NCBI GenBank assembly: GCA_030145365.1
Contig: JAQYVS010000193.1
Span: 1-21,829 of the forward strand
Source: Desulfofustis sp.
GTDB taxonomy: Bacteria; Desulfobacterota; Desulfobulbia; Desulfobulbales; Desulfocapsaceae
Direction of reading: 5' to 3'
DNA: 21,829 bases
Shown here: positions 1-6,859 of the stretch, piece by piece
Layout: every line of letters begins with the position of its first letter
Numbering within the stretch: the first letter of the stretch is position 1
The notes under the pieces: generated by a model
What the model was told of the DNA's origin: nothing
What the model saw: the letters and a program-made list of their open reading frames with translations, nothing else
The model's database searches: none
Made by a program: the position numbers and the translations under genes

Positions 1-855
1 CAGATACGGGCCAAGGACGGCTGCCAGTAAAATCCTTGTTGAAGAAATAATCGAACCTTCTACGGCGGTTACAAATAAAAAGCCGTAGGTCAACAGATAC
101 TGGCCCAGAACCCCGGCGGCCGAACACCAGAAGAGGTAGTAAAATTCCTGCTTGCCCGGCCAGGAAATAGCTACTTTGAAGAAAAAGAAGATAGAGAGAG
201 CACCCAGCCCGAAGAGGAAGAAAAGTATTGTCTGTGAGTCATGACATTTTCTGCTCAAATTCAGATAAATCATGGCCCAGGCTGCACAAAATCCAGAACA
301 CAGTCCCCACAGGCTGTCCAGTCTCACCGACATATCGCCCGGCGAAAGAATGAGCCAGACCCCGCAGAATGCCACGGCAACGATAGCCAAGGCAAACGAA
401 TCTCGCTGTTCTTTCAGCATAAACCAGGAAAACAGTGCCACGAAAAGCGGGTAGGTCATATTCAAGATGTTGGCTTCAGCCAGCGAACCGACTTCAACCG
501 CTTTGTAAAAGCAGAAAACCGCCATAGTGTTGGATACCGTAAGGCCAATTAAATAATGATAATTTTTAGGCTTGAGACGATGACCGCGGACAAGCATGGT
601 CAGGCAGACAACGATAAAACCGAGCAAAAAACGGGCAAAAACAAAATAGGGCGTCTCAATTTCAACCACTCCATCGGCCCAGCGTATAAAGGCTGTCGCC
701 AGATAGAAGCAGAAGGCAGAACCAAATACCGCCAGCCAGCCAAAAGCCTGACGTGACAGCGGTGTGCGTATTCCGGGTGATAATGAAAACATAAGAGTCT
801 TAGCCCTGAGAATTAAAATTGAGGCCATCATAGCTGTTTTCAGCCGATTTGCCAT
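1..855 (-). CDS. EamA/DMT-family membrane transporter, 3' end outside window
   Basis: Reading the minus strand from 855 to base 1 gives 285 open codons without a stop, so the C-terminus lies beyond the left edge. The protein is strongly hydrophobic, with eight or so membrane segments. It shows the drug/metabolite transporter layout: an N-terminal helix ending near FIRWADG, a helix pair around YKAVEVGSLAEANILNMTYP, and the start of the second EamA repeat (VTAVEGSIISSTRILLAAVL). EamA proteins export or import small metabolites, and the substrate cannot be told from sequence. An in-frame TAA upstream bounds the ORF. Candidate ATG starts lie at 855, 831, 828 and 792; none has a strong ribosome site, and the first hydrophobic helix begins only after the last of these, so the true start may be 792. 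It follows the cooS unit on the same strand after 86 bp, but co-transcription is not evident. Confidence 0.85.
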   Translation of the reverse strand, partial: MANRLKTAMMASILILRAKTLMFSLSPGIRTPLSRQAFGWLAVFGSAFCFYLATAFIRWADGVVEIETPYFVFARFLLGFIVVCLTMLVRGHRLKPKNYHYLIGLTVSNTMAVFCFYKAVEVGSLAEANILNMTYPLFVALFSWFMLKEQRDSFALAIVAVAFCGVWLILSPGDMSVRLDSLWGLCSGFCAAWAMIYLNLSRKCHDSQTILFFLFGLGALSIFFFFKVAISWPGKQEFYYLFWCSAAGVLGQYLLTYGFLFVTAVEGSIISSTRILLAAVLGPYL

Positions 856-933
856 ACTATTCTCAGACACTATTTGTCCACGTTAGTGCAGAAAGACTAG
901 GGCCTGAAGTGAACAGAGATCTCAGTAGTGAGA

Positions 934-945
934 ATAAGATCTTAT
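934..945. repeat. 12-bp perfect palindrome at the end of the DUF3786 gene
   Basis: ATAAGATCTTAT is its own reverse complement and overlaps the stop codon of the DUF3786 gene. A second palindrome, GAGATCTC (about 916-923), and a small CTCA/TGAG hairpin lie next to it. No T-run follows on the minus strand, so it is not a clear intrinsic terminator. It may form a 3'-end structure or have no role. Confidence 0.4.
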
Positions 946-1556
946 GAGCTAAGAAGTTTTCCAGCCAGCAGGGTTCCGGTCATTGCCAGACATTCCATAT
1001 CTAAATAGTGTTGAGCCGACTCCTGATAGAGAATGGAGCATGTCGCCGGAAAAAGATCATCTGAGTCGTTAAAATTCAGAATCACCGGGATTCTGGGCAA
1101 TGCATGAAATGTGACGGACAGATCATAGGAGTCATTTGCCTCAATGAGCCCGCCCAGACGTTCACAGCAGTCTTTCAAAAGACCGATCTTTCCGGAAAAA
1201 TGCGATTCTATGTTTTTATTGGTGTTGGTTGTGAAATAGGAGACGAGCGGGGCACCGTCGCGAAATTCCCGATAGGTAACCCACTTTTTTGATATAACAG
1301 GTAATTCTGCTGGACAGGTCAAGACATACTTGCCCAGAATCACCCTGACCGCGTCATTTGCCTCACCATTTTCAACACTTTCTATGCTGCTTGCAGACAC
1401 CGCATAGAGGCGCTCATAGAGGGGAATAATCAGCGCCTCGTTTTGTACCCGGGCACCGAGAAGCTCTGCCCGGGCCAGGTAATCTATCTTTTTAATTTCT
1501 GCTAGATAGTGTTGATAGGTCTGGTCGAAAACTGTGGATTTCCTCGTATCAGCCAT
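942..1556 (-). CDS. DUF3786 domain protein
   Basis: A 204-aa soluble protein without a signal peptide or membrane segment. It resembles the DUF3786 family: an N-terminal helical stretch (FDQTYQHYLAEIKKIDY), then RVILGKYVL and VTYREFRDGAPLVSYFTTNTNK, and a C-terminal block with ALPRIPVILNFNDSDDLFPA and LFPATCSILYQESAQHYLD. The second block has the same pattern as VLPVLPLVPLLICYWKDDEG of the larger DUF3786 protein at 6847-7668. The function of the family is not established, and it is seen mostly in anaerobes. Unlike its larger relative it has no N-terminal Fe-S motif. It starts 6 bp after the coiled-coil gene and is the last gene of the apparent cooS unit. The stop codon overlaps a 12-bp palindrome (934-945). 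The family call is from pattern recognition and should be confirmed by a profile search. Confidence 0.72.
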   Translation of the reverse strand: MADTRKSTVFDQTYQHYLAEIKKIDYLARAELLGARVQNEALIIPLYERLYAVSASSIESVENGEANDAVRVILGKYVLTCPAELPVISKKWVTYREFRDGAPLVSYFTTNTNKNIESHFSGKIGLLKDCCERLGGLIEANDSYDLSVTFHALPRIPVILNFNDSDDLFPATCSILYQESAQHYLDMECLAMTGTLLAGKLLSS

Positions 1557-1562
1557 TGCTCG

Positions 1563-1748
1563 TTAATCGTCTTGCTGCATTTGCTTAACCCTTTGCAACA
1601 GATCGTCACGCTCGTCTTCCAGGGCGAGGAGATCCAGCATGACTGGAGGTTTTATCGAGTGGGCGGGAAGTCTATCCTCGGTTTCAGCAATTTTTAATTC
1701 GAGTTCAGCCAGTCGACTCTGCAAGGCCTGAATAGATTCTGTGGTCAT
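1563..1748 (-). CDS. Small coiled-coil protein of the cooS unit
   Basis: About 61 aa, nearly all helical and charged. It has heptad-like leucines (IQALQSRLAELELKIAETEDRL), a short break at LPAHSIKPPVML, then a second helix (LALEDERDDLLQRVKQMQ), so it is probably a helical hairpin. Small proteins with an LPAHS-x-x-P hinge occur in deltaproteobacteria and are often auto-annotated as histidine kinases, but no kinase domain is present here. The frame is open up to a TTG at 1781; I prefer the ATG at 1748 because the only GAGG lies directly against the TTG with no spacing. It sits 35 bp after the 140-aa hypothetical and 6 bp before the DUF3786 gene. Function unknown; an adaptor or scaffold role is only a guess. 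Confidence 0.65.
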   Translation of the reverse strand: MTTESIQALQSRLAELELKIAETEDRLPAHSIKPPVMLDLLALEDERDDLLQRVKQMQQDD

Positions 1749-1783
1749 AGCACCCAGGTTTGTTGACTCATACCCGACCAACC

Positions 1784-2206
1784 TCAGGCACAGAGATATT
1801 TTACCGCTTCTTCTATCGTCTTCAATTCACTCTGAGTCGGTGGACGTTTATGAACCTTGTAAAACATGTCATTTCCCAATTTACTGCCTCTGGTAAACAC
1901 CACAACCTCATAGCGGACATCTCCAGTACGAATCTTCTCGACCCAGATAATTCGCTCCAGGTCGAGGGAGAAATCCTTGCAGACATGTTTGGCAAATTTC
2001 TCAGGATGGGCAGAAATTGAATGGCCTTTTCCGGTTTCAGAATATACACAGAGATACTGTTTCAGGGAGGTGATATTACCGTCATCCTCACCGATGTTGA
2101 CAATCTGCAGTTTATACGAGCCGGGAAACCAGGCAATGGGTTCCCGGCTTCCGTGTCGTTTGCCGTCCCAACTGTAGATTCCGTTAAATATTTCCATCAA
2201 TTTCAT
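1784..2206 (-). CDS. Hypothetical protein, 140 aa, downstream of cooS
   Basis: I do not recognise this protein. It is 140 aa, soluble, and has no signal peptide, membrane segment or cysteine cluster (only three scattered Cys). The N-terminal half looks beta-rich and aromatic (IFNGIYSWDG, IAWFPGSYKLQIVNI, LKQYLCVYSETG). The C-terminal half has IIWVEKIRTG, RYEVVVFTRG and a terminal helix (SELKTIEEAVKYL). The ATG at 2206 is preceded by GCGAG; a second ATG three codons on is possible. It starts 48 bp after the cooS stop and runs in the same direction, so it is probably co-transcribed with cooS. A link to CO dehydrogenase is an inference from position only. Confidence 0.7.
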   Translation of the reverse strand: MKLMEIFNGIYSWDGKRHGSREPIAWFPGSYKLQIVNIGEDDGNITSLKQYLCVYSETGKGHSISAHPEKFAKHVCKDFSLDLERIIWVEKIRTGDVRYEVVVFTRGSKLGNDMFYKVHKRPPTQSELKTIEEAVKYLCA

Positions 2207-2254
2207 TTTCTCGCTGTGAAACCTTACAATTCAGATCTGCCAGAAACAATACTA

Positions 2255-4216
2255 TTACTCGTTTGCCGCCAGAGATCTCCGGTCTGACATATCCATCAAT
2301 ACCCGCTCCCGAGCTTTGTCGATTCCAAGTTCCTTGCGCTTTTTATCAATGTGCTCAATCATCAGTCGGGCCATTTCTTCAGGCGTAGAGCCAAATCCCC
2401 ACTTGCCAAACCCTTTTTTCTCAAGCCCGCTGAACAACAACTCCTGGAACCTGGTTTCCTGAGTAATCGGGAAGGTATGTCCGAAAACCGTAAATACTCC
2501 TGAGGCCACAAAGTACTGTCCGATGGCAATCGCTTTCTCACTCATCCACTCCGGCGCACATCCTGCCACCGGCAGATCAGCTATCGAGTCGCCAAGGCCT
2601 CCGGTATGAACCATTTCCGAGACAGCCATCAAAATTCTGCTATTATCGACACAGGCGCCAAGTCCCAGTATCGGAGGAATACCAACCGTCTCACAAACTT
2701 CAGCCAAACCAGGGCCGGCCATTGAAGCCGCACCCGGCGTCGTCAGGCCCGCTTTCGCCAAGGCCATTTGCGAACATCCCGTTTGAACCACCAGGATATC
2801 GTTTTTAATCAGTTCTTTTACCAGTTCGACATGGGAAAAATCCTGCTTCGAACGAGGATTTGTACAGCCGACCACACCTGCTACACCTCTGATCCTGCCG
2901 TTAATAATATTATCATTTAACGGCTCATATCCACCCCTAAATGATCCTCCGAGCATGTATTTTATATATTCGTGAGAAAATCCATGAACTCCTTTGGCCG
3001 TTACTCTTGGAATCTCAATCGGGAGATTTCTATTCTTATATCGCATAACGGCTTTAATGATAATCTCATCAGTACACTTCATCGGATCATGTTCATCAAG
3101 GTCGATATGCAGCGCCCCTTCTATCTTAGCACGATAGTTGGTGGTGATAAAAACGGTATCATAACACCCGGCGACTTTATGCAGATCCTGCTTGATGCAT
3201 TGAACATCTACCGTCATTGCATCAACGGCACCGGTGACCAGGGCCGCTTCGGTAGAGGAAAAATTACCTGCATGGGGTATTCCATGCCGTGAAAGAACAT
3301 CGAGGCCCGAGCAGCACATACCGACAAGATTGATTCCTTTTGCCCCGGCATCCGTCGCCATCTTTTTAAGGGACGGGGCGTCGGCTGAAATCATCATTGC
3401 CTCAAGCAGTATCGGTTCATGCCCGTGCACGATGATATTGACCATATCTTCTTTCAAAACTCCCATGTCGACCGTTACCTCGACCGGTGACGGTGTACCA
3501 AACAGGATATCGGAAATATCGGTCGAAACCATTGACCCGCCCCATCCGTCTGCCAAGGCGGTACGGGAAATCTGCTTGGTGATATTCTCATAGTCCTGAT
3601 CGACGCCCATGGCCGTACGATGCATCATCTCCATAATCTCACGCATCGCCCCCCGTGGGACAATACCTTCCTTACGCCAGGTCTCCAGGGTCTTTTTCGG
3701 TACCCGCTTGACCAGAGGTATTTCTCCATCTACCTGGGTGTAAGTCTTTTCAAGCTCTTTATAGACATCGATTGCCACCTCTTTTATTTCTCTGTCTTGA
3801 GTTTCAATATCAAGTGACTGTGCGACCTCAAAAAGTTTCATGTGATCTTTTATTTCAAAATCGGTAACGGTGCCCTCTATGACGCCTCTGAACAGGTCGA
3901 GCATTGCCATGCCGTGATCGGTGTGAGCTGCTGTTCCTGCAGCGACCATACGGCCGAAGTTTCTGGCAACAATGGTATCGACCGTTGCTCCGCATACGCC
4001 GACCCGCTTATACGGGTCGCTGGGATTCATCCGGCACGGTCCCATGGAGCAGTGCTTACAGCAGGCTGAATCGGCACCGATCGGACAAGGTTTGACATCT
4101 TCAGCACGATCAAAGAACAACTCAACTCCGTCTTTTCTCGCTTTTCTAATCATCTGTTGGGTTGATTCGCAACTGGTGATATCTTCAGGACGGATTATCT
4201 GTTTTGGCTTAGCCAT
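2255..4216 (-). CDS. cooS: Anaerobic Ni-Fe carbon monoxide dehydrogenase, catalytic subunit
   Basis: Catalyses CO + H2O to CO2 + 2H+ + 2e-, passing electrons to a ferredoxin-type partner; cytoplasmic homodimer. At 653 aa it has the usual length. The D and B cluster cysteines C44, C52, C53, C56, C61 and C75 have exactly the spacing of Carboxydothermus CODH-II (39/47/48/51/56/70). Likely C-cluster ligands are H266 (IVHGHEP), C302 (GMCCSG), C340, C451 (VGCTNP), C481 (TGCSQ) and C522 (GACVDNSR), followed by the APEWMSEKA motif with its conserved Lys. Only the first two histidines of the CODH-II proton relay are kept (H98, H101 in AHTDHGMAM). The start has a strong site, GGAGGAGTC before ATG. No cooF, cooC or acs gene adjoins it, so this is a stand-alone CODH, followed by three poorly known genes. 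The leader and promoter are listed separately. Confidence 0.97.
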   Translation of the reverse strand: MAKPKQIIRPEDITSCESTQQMIRKARKDGVELFFDRAEDVKPCPIGADSACCKHCSMGPCRMNPSDPYKRVGVCGATVDTIVARNFGRMVAAGTAAHTDHGMAMLDLFRGVIEGTVTDFEIKDHMKLFEVAQSLDIETQDREIKEVAIDVYKELEKTYTQVDGEIPLVKRVPKKTLETWRKEGIVPRGAMREIMEMMHRTAMGVDQDYENITKQISRTALADGWGGSMVSTDISDILFGTPSPVEVTVDMGVLKEDMVNIIVHGHEPILLEAMMISADAPSLKKMATDAGAKGINLVGMCCSGLDVLSRHGIPHAGNFSSTEAALVTGAVDAMTVDVQCIKQDLHKVAGCYDTVFITTNYRAKIEGALHIDLDEHDPMKCTDEIIIKAVMRYKNRNLPIEIPRVTAKGVHGFSHEYIKYMLGGSFRGGYEPLNDNIINGRIRGVAGVVGCTNPRSKQDFSHVELVKELIKNDILVVQTGCSQMALAKAGLTTPGAASMAGPGLAEVCETVGIPPILGLGACVDNSRILMAVSEMVHTGGLGDSIADLPVAGCAPEWMSEKAIAIGQYFVASGVFTVFGHTFPITQETRFQELLFSGLEKKGFGKWGFGSTPEEMARLMIEHIDKKRKELGIDKARERVLMDMSDRRSLAANE

Positions 4217-4258
4217 GACTCCTCCAGGTAGGATTGTTGAACGCAGGAATCCCCATCT

Positions 4259-4296
4259 TTGAGAAATGTTACTGCAGAAATGGGAATCATTCTCAA
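4259..4296 (-). promoter_or_regulatory. Inverted repeat in the cooS leader, possible operator or Fur-like site
   Basis: TTGAGAA (4259-4265) and TTCTCAA (4290-4296) form a perfect 7-bp inverted repeat with a 24-nt spacer, just downstream of the predicted cooS start site. The right arm overlaps AGAAATGGGAATCATTCTC (4276-4294), which matches the 19-bp Fur consensus at 13 positions by my count. It could act as DNA (operator) or RNA (leader stem-loop). The sequence gives no way to decide. Confidence 0.35.
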
Positions 4297-4306
4297 TACA
4301 CTTAAT

Positions 4307-4335
4307 ACTCTACCCCCACAATGTGGTAATGTCAA
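4307..4335 (-). promoter_or_regulatory. Predicted sigma70-type promoter of cooS, palindrome in spacer
   Basis: On the minus strand a perfect -35 TTGACA (4335-4330) is followed after exactly 17 nt by TAGAGT (4312-4307), four of six to the -10 consensus. The start would fall near 4300, giving an 84-nt leader to the cooS ATG. The spacer contains the perfect palindrome CCACA-A-TGTGG (+ strand, 4316-4326), placed where a bound protein would block or remodel the polymerase. The half-site is unlike the TGTGA/TCACA sites of CRP-type regulators, and the centre is only one base. Confidence 0.55.
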
Positions 4336-4593
4336 ACTGAAAGGAAAAGACATCACTGTGCAAATATCACTCCAATATAGACAGATAGGAAATGATCGAA
4401 CTGAGATCGAATGGCAACATCTTGTAGGTAAAACTGCTCAGATATAGGGGATACAGCTTTGGAAAGCAAGACCTGAGCCGATAAGACCTCGTGAAACAGC
4501 GTGTCTCCAACACCACAGACTCAAGACACTGCTATCCGAGGCTGCAAAAAGAACGGAGCTTTACTCGTGGTTACAACTCCTGTGATTATACTA
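4336..4593. other. Gene-free spacer between the YchF-like gene and the cooS promoter
   Basis: No convincing gene. A 62-codon plus-strand frame (4259-4447) has unremarkable composition, matches nothing I recognise, and overlaps the cooS promoter and leader. A loose inverted repeat, GTGTCT (about 4500) and AGACAC (about 4524), follows the YchF-like stop in the minus direction, but without a U-tract. Confidence 0.6.
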
Positions 4594-5664
4594 TTACACG
4601 TTGAAACGGATATTTAAGATATCCCCCTCAACAACAATGTAATCCTTGCCATGAACATAAACTTTACCCTGCTTTTTCAATTCGGCCTCGCTGCCATGCT
4701 CCATCAGTTCGTCATACTTAATTACCTCGGCCCTGATAAAGCCCTTCTGCAAATCAGAGTGAATAGCACCGGCCGCCACTGGTGCCGGCGAGTTAAGTCG
4801 GACCAGCCATTGATGAACTTCATCTTCACCAACGGTAAAAAATGACATCCGTCCTAAAGCCTTGAGGCACAATCTGGTTAAGACACCAAGAGCGGGTTCT
4901 TCGATGCCAAGATCGGTAAGAAATTCTTTTCTCTCTTCCTCGTTGTCAAGCTGAGCCACTTCAGACTCAACCTGGGCGGAAACAATCATCGCTTCAATTT
5001 TATGGGTAGCACAGGTATCCTGCAATCGTTCGAGGATGGTCTGATCGTCTAGATTATCTTCTGAAACATTTAAAGCCAGGATAAGCTCTTTTCTGGAAAT
5101 AAATGGGTAGCTGCGTATCAGAAGATCATCGTCTTCATTGAATTCCATCAACCGCAAGGGTTGTTCCAGTTCCAAATGCTCGCGTATTCGCTGCATCAGC
5201 TCAAATTCTTTGGCTTGCCTCTCGTCTTTGATCTTTTTCAGGCTGGTTTCAAGTCTCTCAATTCTTTTTTCGACGAAGATCTGATCATGCATCAGAAATT
5301 CGGAATTAATCATTTCCACATCACGTATTGGATCGACCGAACCGGACGTATGGTAAACCGCCTCATCCTCAAAAACTCGAACCACATGACAAATTGCATC
5401 CACATCAACGATATTTTGAAAGATATCTCCCTTGGCAATGGTCTCCTGTTCGATCTTTGGCATAAGAACCAGATCAATTCGAGCTCTGGTTTCTTTTTTA
5501 GGTTCATACATGGCAACCAGTGTGTCAAAACGTTCGTCGATGATATCGGCGGTTCCGGGAAGTGGTTGCTGCTGAGCCCCCTGCTCGGCCAATCGGGATC
5601 CAGTTAATACCTGAAACAATGTTTTTTTACCTGTCTGGGGCAAACCAATTATTCCGACTTTCAT
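4594..5664 (-). CDS. YchF/OLA1-like P-loop protein with degenerate nucleotide-binding motifs
   Basis: 356 aa, close to the ~363 of YchF, an Obg-family ATPase that binds ribosomes and affects stress responses. The C-terminal DUF933/TGS-like region is well kept (SFFTVGEDEVHQW, AAGAIHSDLQKGFIRAEVI, GKDYIVVEGDILNIRFNV), and a coiled-coil insert lies at about 130-165. The N-terminal G domain deviates from YchF. The P-loop is GLPQTGKKT (residues 7-15), where YchF has GLPNVGKST, so the Mg-binding Ser/Thr is Lys14. The DIAGL switch motif is replaced by DLVLM (64-68), with no glycine. The NVSE specificity motif (199-202) is kept. The start has GAGGA before ATG. It is probably a paralogue of true YchF with altered or lost hydrolysis. 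It sits alone, divergent from the ferredoxin-rubrerythrin pair. Confidence 0.88.
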   Translation of the reverse strand: MKVGIIGLPQTGKKTLFQVLTGSRLAEQGAQQQPLPGTADIIDERFDTLVAMYEPKKETRARIDLVLMPKIEQETIAKGDIFQNIVDVDAICHVVRVFEDEAVYHTSGSVDPIRDVEMINSEFLMHDQIFVEKRIERLETSLKKIKDERQAKEFELMQRIREHLELEQPLRLMEFNEDDDLLIRSYPFISRKELILALNVSEDNLDDQTILERLQDTCATHKIEAMIVSAQVESEVAQLDNEEERKEFLTDLGIEEPALGVLTRLCLKALGRMSFFTVGEDEVHQWLVRLNSPAPVAAGAIHSDLQKGFIRAEVIKYDELMEHGSEAELKKQGKVYVHGKDYIVVEGDILNIRFNV

Positions 5665-6015
5665 CAGTTCCTCATGTTTTCTATCTGCTGCAAGCAGTTA
5701 ATACTAGGTGACAATCCATATAAATCATTTCGTCTATGAAACGCTGAAAAAACGGCTACGCGACTCTACCATAAATCCAGAAAGATGCACCCTTCTTCCG
5801 AATTATCGGGACTTTTTACATAAAAAGAAACTATAGCATAGATTTGAAAGGGAAGGTACGGAAGTAGAATTCTGTCCTGATTGTGACTTTTGAAATATTA
5901 TAATTGACTGATTCTTTATTGCATTTTAAGAATATGATATAAAGTTTGCTTGTGCTGTATCGTAACCTGTTAATTAATCTGTTTTAACGTTGCACAGTCA
6001 ACAAAGGAGAGTCGG
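5665..6015. other. AT-rich divergent intergenic region
   Basis: 351 bp between the YchF-like gene (-) and the ferredoxin gene (+). No coding frame. The right half is AT-rich and should carry the ferredoxin-rubrerythrin promoter. A partial PerR-like half-site (TTATAAT, 5898-5904) is visible, but the second half does not match, so I do not call a PerR box. Confidence 0.6.
5877..5904 (+). promoter_or_regulatory. Candidate promoter of the ferredoxin-rubrerythrin operon
   Basis: A perfect -10 TATAAT at 5899-5904 is preceded after 16 nt by CTGATT (5877-5882, three of six to the -35). An overlapping alternative is TTGACT (5904-5909) with TAAGAA (5927-5932) at 17 nt. Either would start a leader of roughly 75-105 nt. 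Confidence 0.35.
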
Positions 6016-6207
6016 ATGAAAGTAAAAGTTACGGACCAATGTATGGGTGATCGCAACTGCAACAAACTCTGTCCCGAAATATTTGAGTACGACGAAGATA
6101 CCCTTTTTTCCACCGTCAAAATGGATGAAATTCCCGATCACCTTAAAGATACAGTGCGTCGAGCAGCTCTAGAGTGCGGAGCTGATGCCATTGAAGTAGA
6201 AGAGTAA
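6016..6207 (+). CDS. Single-cluster ferredoxin with Asp in the second ligand position
   Basis: A 63-aa cytoplasmic electron carrier. The motif is C9-x2-D12-x2-C15-x3-C19-P, with a lone C54 near the C-terminus, as in Pyrococcus furiosus ferredoxin (C11, D14, C17, C56). The cluster is therefore probably held by C9, D12, C15 and C54. Such an Asp site can hold [4Fe-4S] or lose one iron to give [3Fe-4S]. In P. furiosus C21 pairs in a disulfide with C48; here the counterpart C19 is present but its partner is not. The start has a clear ribosome site (AAAGGAGAG before ATG). Rubrerythrin follows 10 bp downstream, so the ferredoxin is a reasonable candidate to reduce it. CooS is nearby but in a separate unit. 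Confidence 0.93.
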   Translation: MKVKVTDQCMGDRNCNKLCPEIFEYDEDTLFSTVKMDEIPDHLKDTVRRAALECGADAIEVEE

Positions 6208-6217
6208 ACGCCTACAG

Positions 6218-6793
6218 ATGATACGTTTTAGAGAAAGCCGGACCGCTCAAAATCTGCAGATTTCTTTTTCTGCTGAAGCCCAGGCCCGAAGCCGATACAA
6301 CTTTTTCGCCCGGCGAGCCGAAGATGACGGCTATGTCCAGATTGCTAAGCTGTTCGATGAAACCGCCGATCAGGAATATGAACATGCATTGAGGTTTTTT
6401 AAATTCTTCAACGGCGGAGACCTCGAAACAACCTGGCCCTTTCCCACGGGCGTCATAGAGGACACCCGGGCGAACCTTATCTCTTCAGCAGAACTGGAGC
6501 TCTATGTTCATGACACCATGTACAAAAGCTTTGCTGAAATTGCGCGGGAAGAAGGCTTTAAGCGTGCTGCAGACACCTTTGATGCAATCATCGTTGCAGA
6601 GATACACCACGAAGAGATCTTCCGGGAACTGGCCGAAAATATCGATAAGGGCCGGGTCTTTGCAAGAGAAGAGGAGCGAACCTGGAAATGTATCGGCTGC
6701 GGCTATTTGCATCAGGGCCGTGAAGCTCCGGAAAAATGTCCGGCTTGCGTCAGAACCCAGGGCTATTTTGAACTGCTCGGAAAAAACTGGTAG
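6218..6793 (+). CDS. rbr: Rubrerythrin (variant lacking the Glu97 ligand)
   Basis: A cytoplasmic peroxidase that reduces H2O2 to water in anaerobes. It is 191 aa and aligns without gaps over nearly all its length to Desulfovibrio vulgaris rubrerythrin as I recall it. The four-helix ferritin-like domain carries E20, E53 and H56 (DQEYEHA), E94, and E128-x2-H131. The C-terminal rubredoxin-like site is C158-x2-C161 and C174-x2-C177, and the end is FELLGKNW. In the third helix the D. vulgaris sequence GEHHEYTEMY is replaced by LELYVHDTMY, so Glu97, the carboxylate that swaps with His56 during the redox cycle, is Val97. This may change activity or metal occupancy. It lies 10 bp after the ferredoxin gene, so it is probably co-transcribed. 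The ribosome site before its ATG is weak. Confidence 0.95.
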   Translation: MIRFRESRTAQNLQISFSAEAQARSRYNFFARRAEDDGYVQIAKLFDETADQEYEHALRFFKFFNGGDLETTWPFPTGVIEDTRANLISSAELELYVHDTMYKSFAEIAREEGFKRAADTFDAIIVAEIHHEEIFRELAENIDKGRVFAREEERTWKCIGCGYLHQGREAPEKCPACVRTQGYFELLGKNW

Positions 6794-6839
6794 TTTATCT
6801 TAACTATCTGATGCGCCCCGATAGTTCGAGGTAAAGGCC

Positions 6840-6859
6840 AAACACCTTATGAGGTGTTT
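6840..6859. terminator. 8-bp hairpin between convergent genes
   Basis: AAACACCT and AGGTGTTT form a perfect 8-bp stem with a four-base loop. It lies between the rubrerythrin gene (+) and the DUF3786 gene (-), overlapping the stop codon of the latter. Neither side has a proper T-run, so termination in either direction is uncertain. Confidence 0.35.

Noticed and set aside
241..756. Plus-strand open frames (103 and 66 codons) near the left edge
   Set aside because: They lie antisense to a continuous minus-strand frame that reads as an EamA transporter; their own translations are low-complexity and match nothing.
4259..4447. 62-codon plus-strand frame upstream of cooS
   Set aside because: It covers the cooS leader and promoter in antisense, has no clear ribosome site and no recognisable domain.
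5892..5915. PerR box upstream of the ferredoxin-rubrerythrin operon
   Set aside because: Only one half-site (TTATAAT) matches; the second half is not recognisable.
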